NCBI GenBank assembly: GCA_021732085.1
Contig: JAKFVQ010000013.1
Coordinates: 1 to 64,000 of the forward strand
Direction: 5' to 3'
DNA from: Candidatus Obscuribacterales bacterium
GTDB taxonomy: Bacteria; Cyanobacteriota; Vampirovibrionia; Obscuribacterales; Obscuribacteraceae
Length of the DNA stretch: 64,000 nucleotides
Position numbers and translations under genes: made by a program. Positions 1 to 9,115 of the stretch are shown here, one piece after another (the stretch's first letter is position 1; each line of letters opens with the position of its first letter). The notes beneath the pieces were generated by a model that made no database searches, was not told the origin of the DNA, and was given only the letters and a program-made list of their open reading frames with translations.

Positions 1-48
1 TAGCCTAAGTAACTTCAAATTAGGGCAGACTCCCTTTTTGTGCAACTG

Positions 49-2580
49 TCAATTTTCCTTTTCTAAGAAGGCAAAGATATTCTGTTCAAACTGGCCGTTT
101 GAGGGCAACGATATTGTGCGCATTACATGTGGACTTTTCAGAGTGAATGTATCATCCATATTCTGCGTGAGAATGCCCATCATTCCAGGCTGCGGATTCC
201 ATGTGCCATCGATCAGTTTTATGAAGGTACGAGACGTTGATCCCTGCGTTAATACAACGGCGTTATTTGTAAGACACTCATCCATTAACCATTGCGTTGC
301 AATCGCAGCTATGACCACTTTTGTCTGGTCTATGAATGCCGGATAGAAAAACAGCTCTAGATTTACCATTGCAAAACAATGAGCAATCGCGGCGGCGGCC
401 TCTTTTGGTGAGACTTCGCCAATCGCGCGCAACCCATTGCTCTGTAACGAAACCTTCGTAGCTAGATTGTGCGTCCAGCCAAATCCGAGCGGACCATCTG
501 TGAATTGCAAGTCAGAGCTATAGCTGCGTGAGAATGCCAGCGAATATGGAAATTGGCTACTTCCAACGGTCATGTCTTGGCGGTCGTAGTAGTAGCTTCC
601 AGAGAAGAACCCGACGGGGTCAGAGCTTTTATTTTCTCCAGCTCCTCTGTTCTGGGTTTGTGGGGGTGAGCTTGTTGCACCAGTCTTGACCTGTCCCTCG
701 GTTGCTGGGGTGGCCGGTCCGCCACCATGAATGTGCGCCGTCATTGTGTCAGCCATGCTGCCATAATAATATGTATAATAGCCGCCACCTTGCGCGCTTT
801 CGAACGTGGTGGCACCATCTTCGTGGATGATCACGCCACCTTCATTAAACATAATCGCGAAGTTCAATGCAGCCATAGAGCTGTCCCAGTTTACTAACAA
901 GTCGTCGACAGAGGACCACGAAAGCAAATTGGCATTGTAAAAATATTGCCCTTGCTCGTTTGCTTCCGTAATCATTCTTGCGGCGCAGATTCCTTTCACT
1001 GGCAAATTTTGTTGAATTATCCCGCCTTCCAAAGCTCCTGCATAATACATACTTGCAGCAAAGGCATGTCCTGTAGCCGCAGAATCATCGACATTGCTGA
1101 CGATTCCGGTAAGTACGCCGGCAAGGTCGAAAGCCGGTCCTTGAAAAAATGAGTTGTACTGCGATAATCCAGCGAAATGAAAACGGAAGAATGTGCACTC
1201 TGATATTTGCTGAATAATTGAATCAAACTGTGCTGTTTGAGTGAAATGCATGTAAAAATTTACAGCCAACGACTCACCCAAGACATCCTCGTCGCCATCA
1301 GCTCCCCCATTGGCGATGTTTTGCTGAAGTATCCGGCGGTGATAGTCAACCATGGCTTGTGAACAAGGTCCTGCATAGCAATTGCCAAGAAAATAAATTG
1401 ATCCAATCGACATGAAGATCCCCTGCTGCCAAATTTGATCCGCAGAAGGAAACGCAAATGGATGCTCGATCGTAAATGTCGCCGTAGCAAAGTCATCGGG
1501 AGTTTGAGCAGACCCGGTTGCTAGCAAAGCACCATCTAATTTCAGCTCGGGTTCAACGTCGCCATTTACAGTGATTGTTAAACGCTTACCGTAAATTTCA
1601 TCGGAGTAAAACGTTTCGTCAATACCGGCGAACTCAACTTGGTAGGTCGCCCTACAGACATTTGGAATGTCCTCCCATATCGTGGGTTCTGATTCAGGTG
1701 TTTGATATGGCAGTTCTGTTTGGCGCACGGGCGTTGAAGAAAGAGGCTGGATAGTTCGACCGCCAATTATGTCAATCATTCCGGCTGAAAAAGCGTTCGC
1801 TTGAATCCAGCTTAAGAGATTGGTCCCGTAGGTTGCGAATGCACTTCGAATGTTTGGTGCGTTGTAATCCTTTACGCCAAAGGCAGAGGAGCTGGTGCCA
1901 TCCAGCGCAGCAGTAATCAAAGCTCCTTCGTCAAATCCTGTGGCTGTTGCAAGATCAATTCCGGCTGTGTAGTCAAATAATTTGTAGGTCGGATCAAACA
2001 CATAGTCAACGCCATTGATTTCAACCTGCACCCAAACGTGATCAAAATCGATGTACTCCAGCAGGTTCTCAACGTCATACACAGCCGTATAAGGAATGTT
2101 GCCAGTGGATATCATTTGTTCGCTCGGATGAGCTACATCCGATTCAGTAGTGGCAAGCAAATTCTCCAATTGCGTACGGGTTAACCGAATACTGCCTTTT
2201 ACAAAATTAGCTGTATAGCCGGATTCGCGACACAGCGCCACCATCAATGCAGATTGTTCAAAAGAGCCTCCGACTTGATCGATGAGTGTGCCAAACGCTC
2301 CTTTGTGCAAACCCCACATGCAATAGAAATCGACGTTCGAATAAACCCACTCATAGATCAAATCCACGTTGTGGCGGAGTGCTCGTGCCATCTCAGAAAT
2401 AGAAGTGGGAGCAGGGATGGCACCACGCAGAGCCGCTCTTGCGGCAGACGATTCAACAGACTTGATGTTCGATGGTAGCTTTCGATTCGCGATTTTCTCC
2501 CAGGCTTCGTTTTGAGACAAAGGAACCTCAACCTTGTTCTCATATTTGATGTAACCGGCGCGTCCCTTCTTCTCTGTCAT
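49..2580 (-). CDS. Transglutaminase-like/RHS N-terminal protein
   Basis: An 843-residue protein. Residues about 60-205 look like a transglutaminase-like fold: the His (H181 in DHVWVQV) and Asp (D196 in VFDPT) of the triad are visible, but where the nucleophilic Cys is expected the sequence reads GGSFEQSAL (about 104-112), so the domain may not be catalytic. Residues about 665-765 (VGFFSGSYYYDRQDM, then SRSYSSDLQF, GFGWTHN) match the DUF6531 segment that opens RHS/YD-repeat proteins. No YD repeats follow, because the frame stops 80 residues later at the window edge, so this is either a short RHS carrier or a copy broken by a frameshift. A good Shine-Dalgarno (AGGGAGAT) precedes the ATG. It is the last visible gene of an operon running leftwards from 5367. 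No signal peptide is seen. Confidence 0.8.
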   Translation of the reverse strand: MTEKKGRAGYIKYENKVEVPLSQNEAWEKIANRKLPSNIKSVESSAARAALRGAIPAPTSISEMARALRHNVDLIYEWVYSNVDFYCMWGLHKGAFGTLIDQVGGSFEQSALMVALCRESGYTANFVKGSIRLTRTQLENLLATTESDVAHPSEQMISTGNIPYTAVYDVENLLEYIDFDHVWVQVEINGVDYVFDPTYKLFDYTAGIDLATATGFDEGALITAALDGTSSSAFGVKDYNAPNIRSAFATYGTNLLSWIQANAFSAGMIDIIGGRTIQPLSSTPVRQTELPYQTPESEPTIWEDIPNVCRATYQVEFAGIDETFYSDEIYGKRLTITVNGDVEPELKLDGALLATGSAQTPDDFATATFTIEHPFAFPSADQIWQQGIFMSIGSIYFLGNCYAGPCSQAMVDYHRRILQQNIANGGADGDEDVLGESLAVNFYMHFTQTAQFDSIIQQISECTFFRFHFAGLSQYNSFFQGPAFDLAGVLTGIVSNVDDSAATGHAFAASMYYAGALEGGIIQQNLPVKGICAARMITEANEQGQYFYNANLLSWSSVDDLLVNWDSSMAALNFAIMFNEGGVIIHEDGATTFESAQGGGYYTYYYGSMADTMTAHIHGGGPATPATEGQVKTGATSSPPQTQNRGAGENKSSDPVGFFSGSYYYDRQDMTVGSSQFPYSLAFSRSYSSDLQFTDGPLGFGWTHNLATKVSLQSNGLRAIGEVSPKEAAAAIAHCFAMVNLELFFYPAFIDQTKVVIAAIATQWLMDECLTNNAVVLTQGSTSRTFIKLIDGTWNPQPGMMGILTQNMDDTFTLKSPHVMRTISLPSNGQFEQNIFAFLEKEN

Positions 2581-2629
2581 GGTTGATCTCCCTAAGTTTC
2601 TATATGTGTTGTAATGACAGGCAAGTGGA

Positions 2630-3049
2630 TTATGTTTCGTCCCATCCGTCTTCGACTGCGATGAGCTCGATGACTCCTGAGCGTGCGGTCAGCACTAAGT
2701 CTTGATCGCTATCTCCATTTGCATGATTGATGGTTTCGGCGCCATCAAAAGCAAACGTCGACGTTCCGGCGATCACCTTGAATTTGTACACGCCACCATC
2801 CGCGGGGCTCGCTGGCAACGTCACTGTCGCGCTTGCGGTTATCCTGTAATAGACACCGGCGCCGTCACTGGCTTCGAAATTGCCACCCTTTTCGAGGATG
2901 ATGAATCGCGGGCTGCAACATTCTGGGACCTCATATGTCGTTATGCGATTCCCTAATGAATCGTAGTTGTATATCGTGCGAGCACCGTCTTCGTAGAAGA
3001 TGCTGGTGAGCCTGCCATCAGAATCGTAATTGTATGTTTCGCTAGGCAT
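2630..3049 (-). CDS. Small YD-repeat plus beta-rich tail-like protein
   Basis: A 139-residue protein. I chose the ATG at 3049 because AAGGAGA lies just upstream; the longer reading frame to 3142 would overlap the neighbouring gene. The N-terminus has two YD-repeat-like units (YNYDSDGRLTSI and YNYDSLGNRI) of the RHS type. The remaining 90 residues are Gly/Thr/Ala-rich and beta-prone (ITASATVTLPASPADGGVYKF), resembling C-terminal domains of phage tail or virion proteins. It sits 23 bp after the tail-like gene and 49 bp before the transglutaminase/RHS gene, so the three are probably co-transcribed. The function is unknown; the composition suggests an accessory structural piece of a tail-like or RHS assembly. 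Confidence 0.7.
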   Translation of the reverse strand: MPSETYNYDSDGRLTSIFYEDGARTIYNYDSLGNRITTYEVPECCSPRFIILEKGGNFEASDGAGVYYRITASATVTLPASPADGGVYKFKVIAGTSTFAFDGAETINHANGDSDQDLVLTARSGVIELIAVEDGWDET

Positions 3050-3072
3050 GTCCGTTTCTTCTCCTTGGACTA

Positions 3073-5367
3073 TTATTCTTCTGTGAAAATGACGCGAACA
3101 CTGATTTTGACGGTGCCTCCACTCGGTGATGTTCCGTTGCAATTCAATGCCAAGATATCGCTTGTGCCGCGTAGAATAATTGGTTGCCCACTTATGCTGT
3201 AGTTAAAGATCTGAACGTCAGTACTGGCTTGTGTATAAGCAAAAATTGCCGTGGACACCTGTGCCACGGGTGTCATTGTGAAACAGGCTAATTGAGATGC
3301 CGTTGTGCCCAGTGAGGACGGATTGGCCGTATAAGTCTTTATTGTGGAAGTGCTGGCACCATCATTAACGTCCATTTTCCCAGGAGTTGTGCTTGACGAT
3401 GTGCCTCCACTATTAGCTGAACTTCGGCGTAGCAGAAAAAATGTTCCAGCTCCTGCGGCGCTACCTGTGTACGAAATGGCTAACTGCAAAATTTTAATCG
3501 TTTTGGTCGATGAACCTGTCATCGTCCAGATATCAGTAGCGCTAGCTGCAGGAGTGAAAAAAGTATCCGAGGACATGTATGTAACAGTGGTGGCAGGCGA
3601 GATTGTCGTGCTACCGCCAGTTCCGCCACCTCTTATGTACACGTCTAATGCATTATGATTTGAATCGACGGATGTCACTGTGCTGGCGGCTGCAGAGGTG
3701 CTTCCCTTGGCCGCCCCAGACACTATGGTCGAGAACGCAGTGTTATCACTGGCAATACTGACGCGTTGGCAGCCATTACCGGCGGTGCCATTCCCCTGCG
3801 AGACTGTTGTCCCGTTGATTTGTGTTAGATTCGAAGTGACACTTCCCCCTCCGCCACCACCACCTCCGCCGCCAGTGGAGATGACGGACAGAAATCCCTT
3901 CACAGTGATGGTTCCGGAGCCATAGGACGAAATGCGCGCACGGACTTGAGATTGCGCTGCACAGGAGAATACCCAATCACCTGTGCTCGTGGTGCTAGTT
4001 GCGGTCGTAGTGCTACCAACTTGGGTGCCAAGTATAGATACCCACGTCGTGCCGTTGTCAGCACTCGATTCAAAGTTAATGGTAGTGCCACCACCAAGTG
4101 AGCCTGTTACAGACAGAAGGCAAGTTCCATAGCCACTGGTATTAATGGCGGTACCATTCCCGTTTCCGGCGCTGGCATTCTGAAGCGTCGTAAAAGTCGG
4201 AACTATCGAAGCCGTTTGCGCAATGGATGAGTCAGAAGATGTGATCACACGAATGGTGCCGGCATTGCTTGCACCGGATCCGGTAGCAGCTGTATTGCCA
4301 TTTATCTCAGCAACGTTCACATCTTGATTCCCAGAAAAACTAACCGGCAGGGGAGTTCCCGAGGCAACTCCTTGGATCGACAGCACATCACTACTGGGAG
4401 TCCCAGCAGTACCAAGTGCTGGCTGCTTCGCGGCAGTCGCAGCGCCAGTCGGAAGTGGCAAGCTCGAAGCTGAAACAGGCACTGTCGTGCCAGACGCATC
4501 CACTCTGAGAGCACCGGCCGTAGTTAACGACAGCGGATTTGTTTTCGCATTGGTATAACTCGGCGCAGAGGTTGATACGGCACCTTGAACCAACGGCCCA
4601 GGCTGTCCGCTTGTCGCCGAATCCTGAGCAAGCTCTAAGCCAGGAGCGGTTACTGTCAAAGAGACCCCCGAAGCATCCACCTTAAGCGGTGTCATTGAGG
4701 CAACGCCTTGAACGCTCAACACATCTGGTGAGGCAGCCCCTGCAGTACCGAAGTTAGGTTGCTTGGCCTCTACAGCAGCTCCTGTGGGTAACGAAATGCT
4801 GCCAGTGATGTCAGTCAATGAACCAATGTTGTTGGCGCCAGATGCGAGCTTCACCTGCCCTGTTGAATCACTTGCTAGAGTGCAGCGAATTGTGGCACCG
4901 CCTGCAGTTCCATTACCTACATCAACAGCGCTCCCCACTATCTCGGTCAAATTCACATCACCGCCGCCACCGCCCCCGGTGCCAACTCCCGCAGTGAACA
5001 CCGATGTGTATCCAACCACTGTAATAACACCAGCGCTGTAGTCAGAAACGCGAGCGCGCAGGTAGCCATATCCGCTGATATTTATCTGCCAATCTCCAGG
5101 CTCAATGGTGCCAGTGGCGGTATTTGTCGTCCCGACTTCGGAGCCTAGAATGGGGTTCCAATCCACGCCGTCGACGCTTGCTTCGAAGCGGATTGTTGTA
5201 CCACCACCCATCGGGGTACTTGCGGTGATATGCAGGAGGGCGAGTGCGAATCCAGAAACCGGAAGCACAGTTCCATTTCCGTCGGAGCTGGAGTTGTTCT
5301 GCATAATCACAGACGAGGCTGGAGTAGCAGCAATTAAAGACGCGAACACCGTGCCATAGGACGACAT
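3073..5367 (-). CDS. Phage tail/virion-like repetitive protein
   Basis: A 764-residue Gly/Ser/Thr/Val-rich protein without a signal peptide. The ATG at 5367 is chosen over the upstream in-frame start at 5424 because AGGGGGAA precedes it. The protein is internally duplicated: a beta-rich unit (GGGTTIRFEASVDGVDWNPI, ending in a poly-Gly linker) recurs about 370 residues later as GGGTTINFESSADNGTTW with its own poly-Gly stretch. Between them lie two copies of a motif of the type LPTGAA-AAKQP-LGTAG-DVLS-QGVAS. Motifs of this type are familiar to me from phage and prophage structural proteins. It heads the operon with the YD-repeat and RHS genes, which suggests a tail-derived or secreted assembly. 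The exact role is unknown. Confidence 0.75.
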   Translation of the reverse strand: MSSYGTVFASLIAATPASSVIMQNNSSSDGNGTVLPVSGFALALLHITASTPMGGGTTIRFEASVDGVDWNPILGSEVGTTNTATGTIEPGDWQINISGYGYLRARVSDYSAGVITVVGYTSVFTAGVGTGGGGGGDVNLTEIVGSAVDVGNGTAGGATIRCTLASDSTGQVKLASGANNIGSLTDITGSISLPTGAAVEAKQPNFGTAGAASPDVLSVQGVASMTPLKVDASGVSLTVTAPGLELAQDSATSGQPGPLVQGAVSTSAPSYTNAKTNPLSLTTAGALRVDASGTTVPVSASSLPLPTGAATAAKQPALGTAGTPSSDVLSIQGVASGTPLPVSFSGNQDVNVAEINGNTAATGSGASNAGTIRVITSSDSSIAQTASIVPTFTTLQNASAGNGNGTAINTSGYGTCLLSVTGSLGGGTTINFESSADNGTTWVSILGTQVGSTTTATSTTSTGDWVFSCAAQSQVRARISSYGSGTITVKGFLSVISTGGGGGGGGGGSVTSNLTQINGTTVSQGNGTAGNGCQRVSIASDNTAFSTIVSGAAKGSTSAAASTVTSVDSNHNALDVYIRGGGTGGSTTISPATTVTYMSSDTFFTPAASATDIWTMTGSSTKTIKILQLAISYTGSAAGAGTFFLLRRSSANSGGTSSSTTPGKMDVNDGASTSTIKTYTANPSSLGTTASQLACFTMTPVAQVSTAIFAYTQASTDVQIFNYSISGQPIILRGTSDILALNCNGTSPSGGTVKISVRVIFTEE

Positions 5368-5438
5368 ATGATTCCCCCTAGATTCCTGATTTTCCCTTTT
5401 GAACACCACACGCAAAACTTGCAAGCATGCAGCGGCTG

Positions 5439-5490
5439 CACCAAATTGATGGCGGCGCGAACAGATTACTTAGCCACCATCAATTTGGTG
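5439..5490. repeat. Perfect 14-bp inverted repeat with 24-nt loop
   Basis: The arms CACCAAATTGATGG (5439-5452) and CCATCAATTTGGTG (5477-5490) are exact reverse complements. The repeat lies 72-123 bp upstream of the ATG of the tail-like operon. There is no T-run after it, so it is not an ordinary intrinsic terminator. It could be a leader hairpin, an operator or the end of a mobile element. Confidence 0.7.
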
Positions 5491-6170
5491 TCTGGTCGTA
5501 AGCTCGTTGAATTTGCGAATAGGGGAAGGACGGCTAGCGGATTTTCCTTCGCTTATTCCTACAACTGATCAATCTAATCTCTCGATTAGCAGACCTTAGT
5601 ATCCAAACTAACACTTCTGAATATGTTGCGCAAATCAACCTGCCAACAAATTCAGTCTCCGAAAGTGAACACAGGTCTAGAATTTTCAGCACCGTACTTT
5701 GCTTCCCCGCAGCCAGAGCCGCGAAGTGCAAATTTCGTGTCGGCACCATGAGTGGTGCGAAGGTACTGTTGACGCTTTCAAAACACAGAACAAAATTGCA
5801 CGCGAAAAATCTTTACTTTTTCTAATGAAGAAAATCCGCTGCCCATGCGGCTCCTGTCAGAAATTTCCTGACAAGGAAATTGGTCTGCTCATTCAGATGG
5901 AATTCTTTTTGACGAATGGATCATCAATGGAAAACAAAATCACACCTTCGCAAGAGACAGATAACAAGCACGGATTCTTATACACAGACTGAATTTCTGT
6001 CTCACATTAGCACGCTCCACTTAAACCTTATCCCTCGAAAGGACTACACGCAATAGACTAAGTCGAATGAACTACATCGAGCGCACCTAAATAATTGGAT
6101 CCACAAAATCTCTTCCGATACCTGGGCGCGAACTCAATTCAATCAGCAGAATGTTATGCAGAACCATCAT

Positions 6171-6191
6171 GAGCAGGCAGGATGCCTGCTC
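6171..6191. repeat. REP-like short hairpin
   Basis: GAGCAGGCA (6171-6179) and TGCCTGCTC (6183-6191) form a 9-bp perfect stem with a 3-nt loop. It stands isolated in the intergenic region and no T-run follows. It resembles short dispersed palindromes; no second copy was noticed in this window. Confidence 0.5.
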
Positions 6192-6448
6192 ACCCATTAA
6201 GCGCCGAATCGTCCAGTCCTGAGCTCCCATCAAGAGCCCATGAGTCCCCCCCCGATACGCCTTACCCGAACCCCCATCAGCCCCGCTTTACTGACATCTT
6301 GGAACCGCGGGATCCGGATGAGTCCGGGCTGTGACAAGGTAAAACCTGACTCATCTCTGCGCCCCCTTCGCGTATACCGCATGGACGTCGGGTGGGGCCT
6401 GCCCTAGATTGTACTCAGGCTTGAGTTATGTGGACTTAGCAGTCGGGG

Positions 6449-8722
6449 ATGAACGAGTTTCGTGAAAGTGCAGAGAAGAAAGACACGCTGAGCAGCTCAG
6501 GGGATGGAACTGACGCGCTAATAAATAAGCTCACTGCAGACAAACTCTTCCAAGTTCAAAAGACCTCGGGCGGCGGATCGCTTCTGAGTTCCGCCCAGGC
6601 TCCGGAAGGAACCCTCAATCGTTATGCTGCTGTGACGGCTCAAGGGTTGGGCTATTTACCGCTGGGTTTGTGGAATAGCGCGAAGCACAACGCAACTCAT
6701 CCGCTTGAAGCTGCGACCACTTTTGGCATGGGCGCAGGAATGGCATTTGTTTTGAAGACTGTTTTGCCAGAAGGAGGAACTGCGGGCAAGGTTGCTGGTG
6801 CCGCAATCGGACTCTATTTCACTTACAAGTCCGCCGAGCCTATTATGCAATCCTATGCAAAGGCAAAAGACGCTCGGTCGACGGAAGATATGGATGCGGC
6901 TTCCAGGCAGCTCGGTGATGCTTTGGGAACCTTTGTGGTCGATTCTGCAATTGCTGGTGCAGGATACAAAGTTGGATCGCACTACAGTGGACGAATGTTA
7001 TCTTCTCAGGCTTTTGATGGATTCGCTGATCGCAAGGCGAACTTCTATGCGGGATTGGAGCGAGCTGGGAGCAGCTTGTTTGAAAAGTTGCCTTTCGGTG
7101 TGAATCCGAAATCTACCAGCGTGGATGCTAGCCCGGTCTCTAGTCTCTCAGCCGCAGAGCACGCCCTCGCAAAATTCGCCAGCAAGAGCCCGCTAGAGCC
7201 GGCCACACCGATGGAAGTTTCGATGATGCTCAAGTCACGAGCTAGTGATTTGCGCATCGACCGTACGCTAGCTAGAATCGCGGCGGGAAGGCAACAACCA
7301 CTTAGCGATGCGCAGTTTGCCAAAGACTTTTCCGCCCGACAGGAGTCTCTGGCAGTCGTGAAGGACTTCGCGTCCACCCATGGATTAGCGGTGAAGGATG
7401 CGAATTTGAATTCCGGTCGCGTTGTGCTGGCCGGAACAAGTGAACAACTGTCGCGTGCATTCGGTACGCGCATAAGTCAATTCCAAATGCCAGAGGGACT
7501 GAAGTTCTTTGCTCCGGAGAAGCCTCTTGTAATGCCGTCTGCGCTGGACTCACATGTAAGCGGTGTGCTTGGCTTGAATAATCGTTTCCAGGCGCATCCC
7601 AATTTTATCAAGCATGCTTTGCCACCGATGGCGGTGCCGGATGCGGGCGGTCGTCGTCCATTTCTCCCGAATGAAGTAGCTGATGCCTATAACTTTCCCA
7701 AGCAATCAATGGGAGAAGGTCAGTCTGTAGCTATTATTCAGCTCGGCGGTGGGCTGGACCGTCTGGACAATGCAAAATATTATTTGCAGCATGGCTTGAA
7801 GGAGCCGAAGATTAATGTCGTAGAAGTTGGCGAAGCGAAGAGTAAACCCGGTCACGCATTCGACAGTGAAGTCATGTTGGATTCACAAGTTATCGGAGCC
7901 GTCGCCCCCGGAGCCACGCAAAACATCATCTTTGCCGCAAACAGTGAGCGTGGTTTTGCTGACGCCATTTTACGTGCGACGTTTCCGGAAAAGGGAGAAA
8001 TTCCGAATAATGTCATTAGTATCTCCTGGGGACTTCACGAGAATGGTTGGAGCCGTGAAGGAATAAATGGAATGCATTCGGCCTTTAAGAAAGCTGCGCT
8101 CAAAGGAATCTCTGTGTTCGCCTCGGCAGGCGATGACGGCGTGCGCGACCGAGTGAACAATGGCAAGTTCAATGCGCATTATCCTGGATCCGACCCCAAT
8201 GTCACCTCTGCTGGTGGCACGCGTTTAATTGTCGACGGCAGCGGCAAGCGTATTGACGAAGTTGTTTGGAATAACAACAGGCAAGTCGATGCCGGTGGTG
8301 GTGGCGTAAGTGAGATTTTTCCCCTTCCTGAATATCAAAAGGGCGTCGGCGTTCCGCCAAATGCAAATACTGGTAAACCAGGACGCGGTTACCCGGACGT
8401 CGCCGGCAATGCCGATCCTGTAACCGGCTACATCATTCGGGTACATGGAGCAGAAGAAGTCACTGGCGGAACAAGTGCTGTCGCTCCATTGTATGCTGCT
8501 CTGATGCTGCGCATAAACGGCGCTTTAGGGCGCAATGTGAATGGTCCTCTTAACCCTTGGCTATACGAAAATCGCAACAAGGGATTCTTCAATGATATTG
8601 TTGCTGGCGACAACGGTGGTTACAAAGCCGTACCTGGATGGGATGCTGCCAGCGGACTGGGATCCATCAATGGCACTAAACTACTCGATACGTTCACTAA
8701 GTCTTTGCAAAGCCACAAATGA
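6449..8722 (+). CDS. Sedolisin-family (S53) serine-carboxyl peptidase
   Basis: A 757-residue protein. Residues about 245-400 look like the pro-kumamolisin activation domain. The catalytic domain follows: Glu and Asp in SEVMLD (E474, D478), the oxyanion region ISISWG, the nucleophile in GGTSAVAP (S676), and a C-terminal calcium-site signature FNDIVAGDNG...GWDAASGLG. All expected catalytic residues are present, so an acid endopeptidase is likely. Oddly there is no signal peptide. Residues 1-240 instead form a Gly/Ala-rich, partly hydrophobic module that resembles the N-terminus of the partial protein at 63385. The ATG follows GGGG closely, a weak ribosome-binding site. The small membrane-protein gene at 8791 follows on the same strand. 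Confidence 0.92.
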   Translation: MNEFRESAEKKDTLSSSGDGTDALINKLTADKLFQVQKTSGGGSLLSSAQAPEGTLNRYAAVTAQGLGYLPLGLWNSAKHNATHPLEAATTFGMGAGMAFVLKTVLPEGGTAGKVAGAAIGLYFTYKSAEPIMQSYAKAKDARSTEDMDAASRQLGDALGTFVVDSAIAGAGYKVGSHYSGRMLSSQAFDGFADRKANFYAGLERAGSSLFEKLPFGVNPKSTSVDASPVSSLSAAEHALAKFASKSPLEPATPMEVSMMLKSRASDLRIDRTLARIAAGRQQPLSDAQFAKDFSARQESLAVVKDFASTHGLAVKDANLNSGRVVLAGTSEQLSRAFGTRISQFQMPEGLKFFAPEKPLVMPSALDSHVSGVLGLNNRFQAHPNFIKHALPPMAVPDAGGRRPFLPNEVADAYNFPKQSMGEGQSVAIIQLGGGLDRLDNAKYYLQHGLKEPKINVVEVGEAKSKPGHAFDSEVMLDSQVIGAVAPGATQNIIFAANSERGFADAILRATFPEKGEIPNNVISISWGLHENGWSREGINGMHSAFKKAALKGISVFASAGDDGVRDRVNNGKFNAHYPGSDPNVTSAGGTRLIVDGSGKRIDEVVWNNNRQVDAGGGGVSEIFPLPEYQKGVGVPPNANTGKPGRGYPDVAGNADPVTGYIIRVHGAEEVTGGTSAVAPLYAALMLRINGALGRNVNGPLNPWLYENRNKGFFNDIVAGDNGGYKAVPGWDAASGLGSINGTKLLDTFTKSLQSHK

Positions 8723-8790
8723 CGTAGCCTGGTAAGTAGACTTCACACAAGTTTCACCTGGCAAAAATAGAGTTAAAGCAGTCTCCCACG

Positions 8791-9114
8791 TTGTCCGAGG
8801 AGCGTGCATTGCTTGCTTTCGTCGGTGGTGTATTACTTAGTTGCATAATCAGCTGGTTTTGGTCTGACAGAGTGCGTCAGGCTTTTCCGCGGCAGTCTGA
8901 AAATGAAGCCGTCGTTATAGAAACCCTAGATCAACGTGAAATGGAATTGCTCATAAACGGTGATCCATTGACTGTGTATAGACTGTCGAAGCCGAATAGA
9001 GTTTACTACAGTGTTTTCGATGGAGGAAATTCTTATTGCATCGTAGGTACGGGGGCGAAGGGGGAACTTGTTCCTGGAGTGGGTGGGCGCCCGTGGGTCT
9101 TATCAAATCAATGA
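8791..9114 (+). CDS. Small membrane-anchored hypothetical protein
   Basis: A 107-residue protein read from a TTG start, 68 bp after the protease gene. One hydrophobic segment (residues about 7-24, ALLAFVGGVLLSCIISWFW) is followed by a soluble domain with YRLSKPNRVYYSVFDGG. That suggests a single-pass protein with its C-terminus on one side of the membrane. No clear ribosome-binding site is visible and the frame is open back to 8740, so the start is uncertain. It ends 1 bp from the convergent TPR gene. The family is not recognised. Confidence 0.55.
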   Translation: MSEERALLAFVGGVLLSCIISWFWSDRVRQAFPRQSENEAVVIETLDQREMELLINGDPLTVYRLSKPNRVYYSVFDGGNSYCIVGTGAKGELVPGVGGRPWVLSNQ

Positions 9115-9115
9115 G

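Larger units (their letters stand above)
5368..6448. other. 1.1-kb region without a convincing gene
   Basis: I see no ORF with a good ribosome-binding site and coding-like composition here. The region holds the leader of the tail-like operon with a perfect 14-bp inverted repeat (5439-5490), a REP-like hairpin (6171-6191), a C-rich tract near 6246-6253 and the upstream region of the sedolisin gene. A weak candidate micro-ORF with a CPCGSC motif begins at 5825, but no ribosome-binding site precedes it. Confidence 0.6.

Noticed and set aside
5825-5992. Micro-ORF with CPCGSC motif
   Set aside because: No ribosome-binding site, short, and a single Cys-rich motif can occur by chance.
6296-6370. 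Possible hammerhead-like or tRNA-like fold
   Set aside because: GGATGAGTCCGG resembles part of a hammerhead core, but the GAAA core segment is missing and no cloverleaf can be formed.
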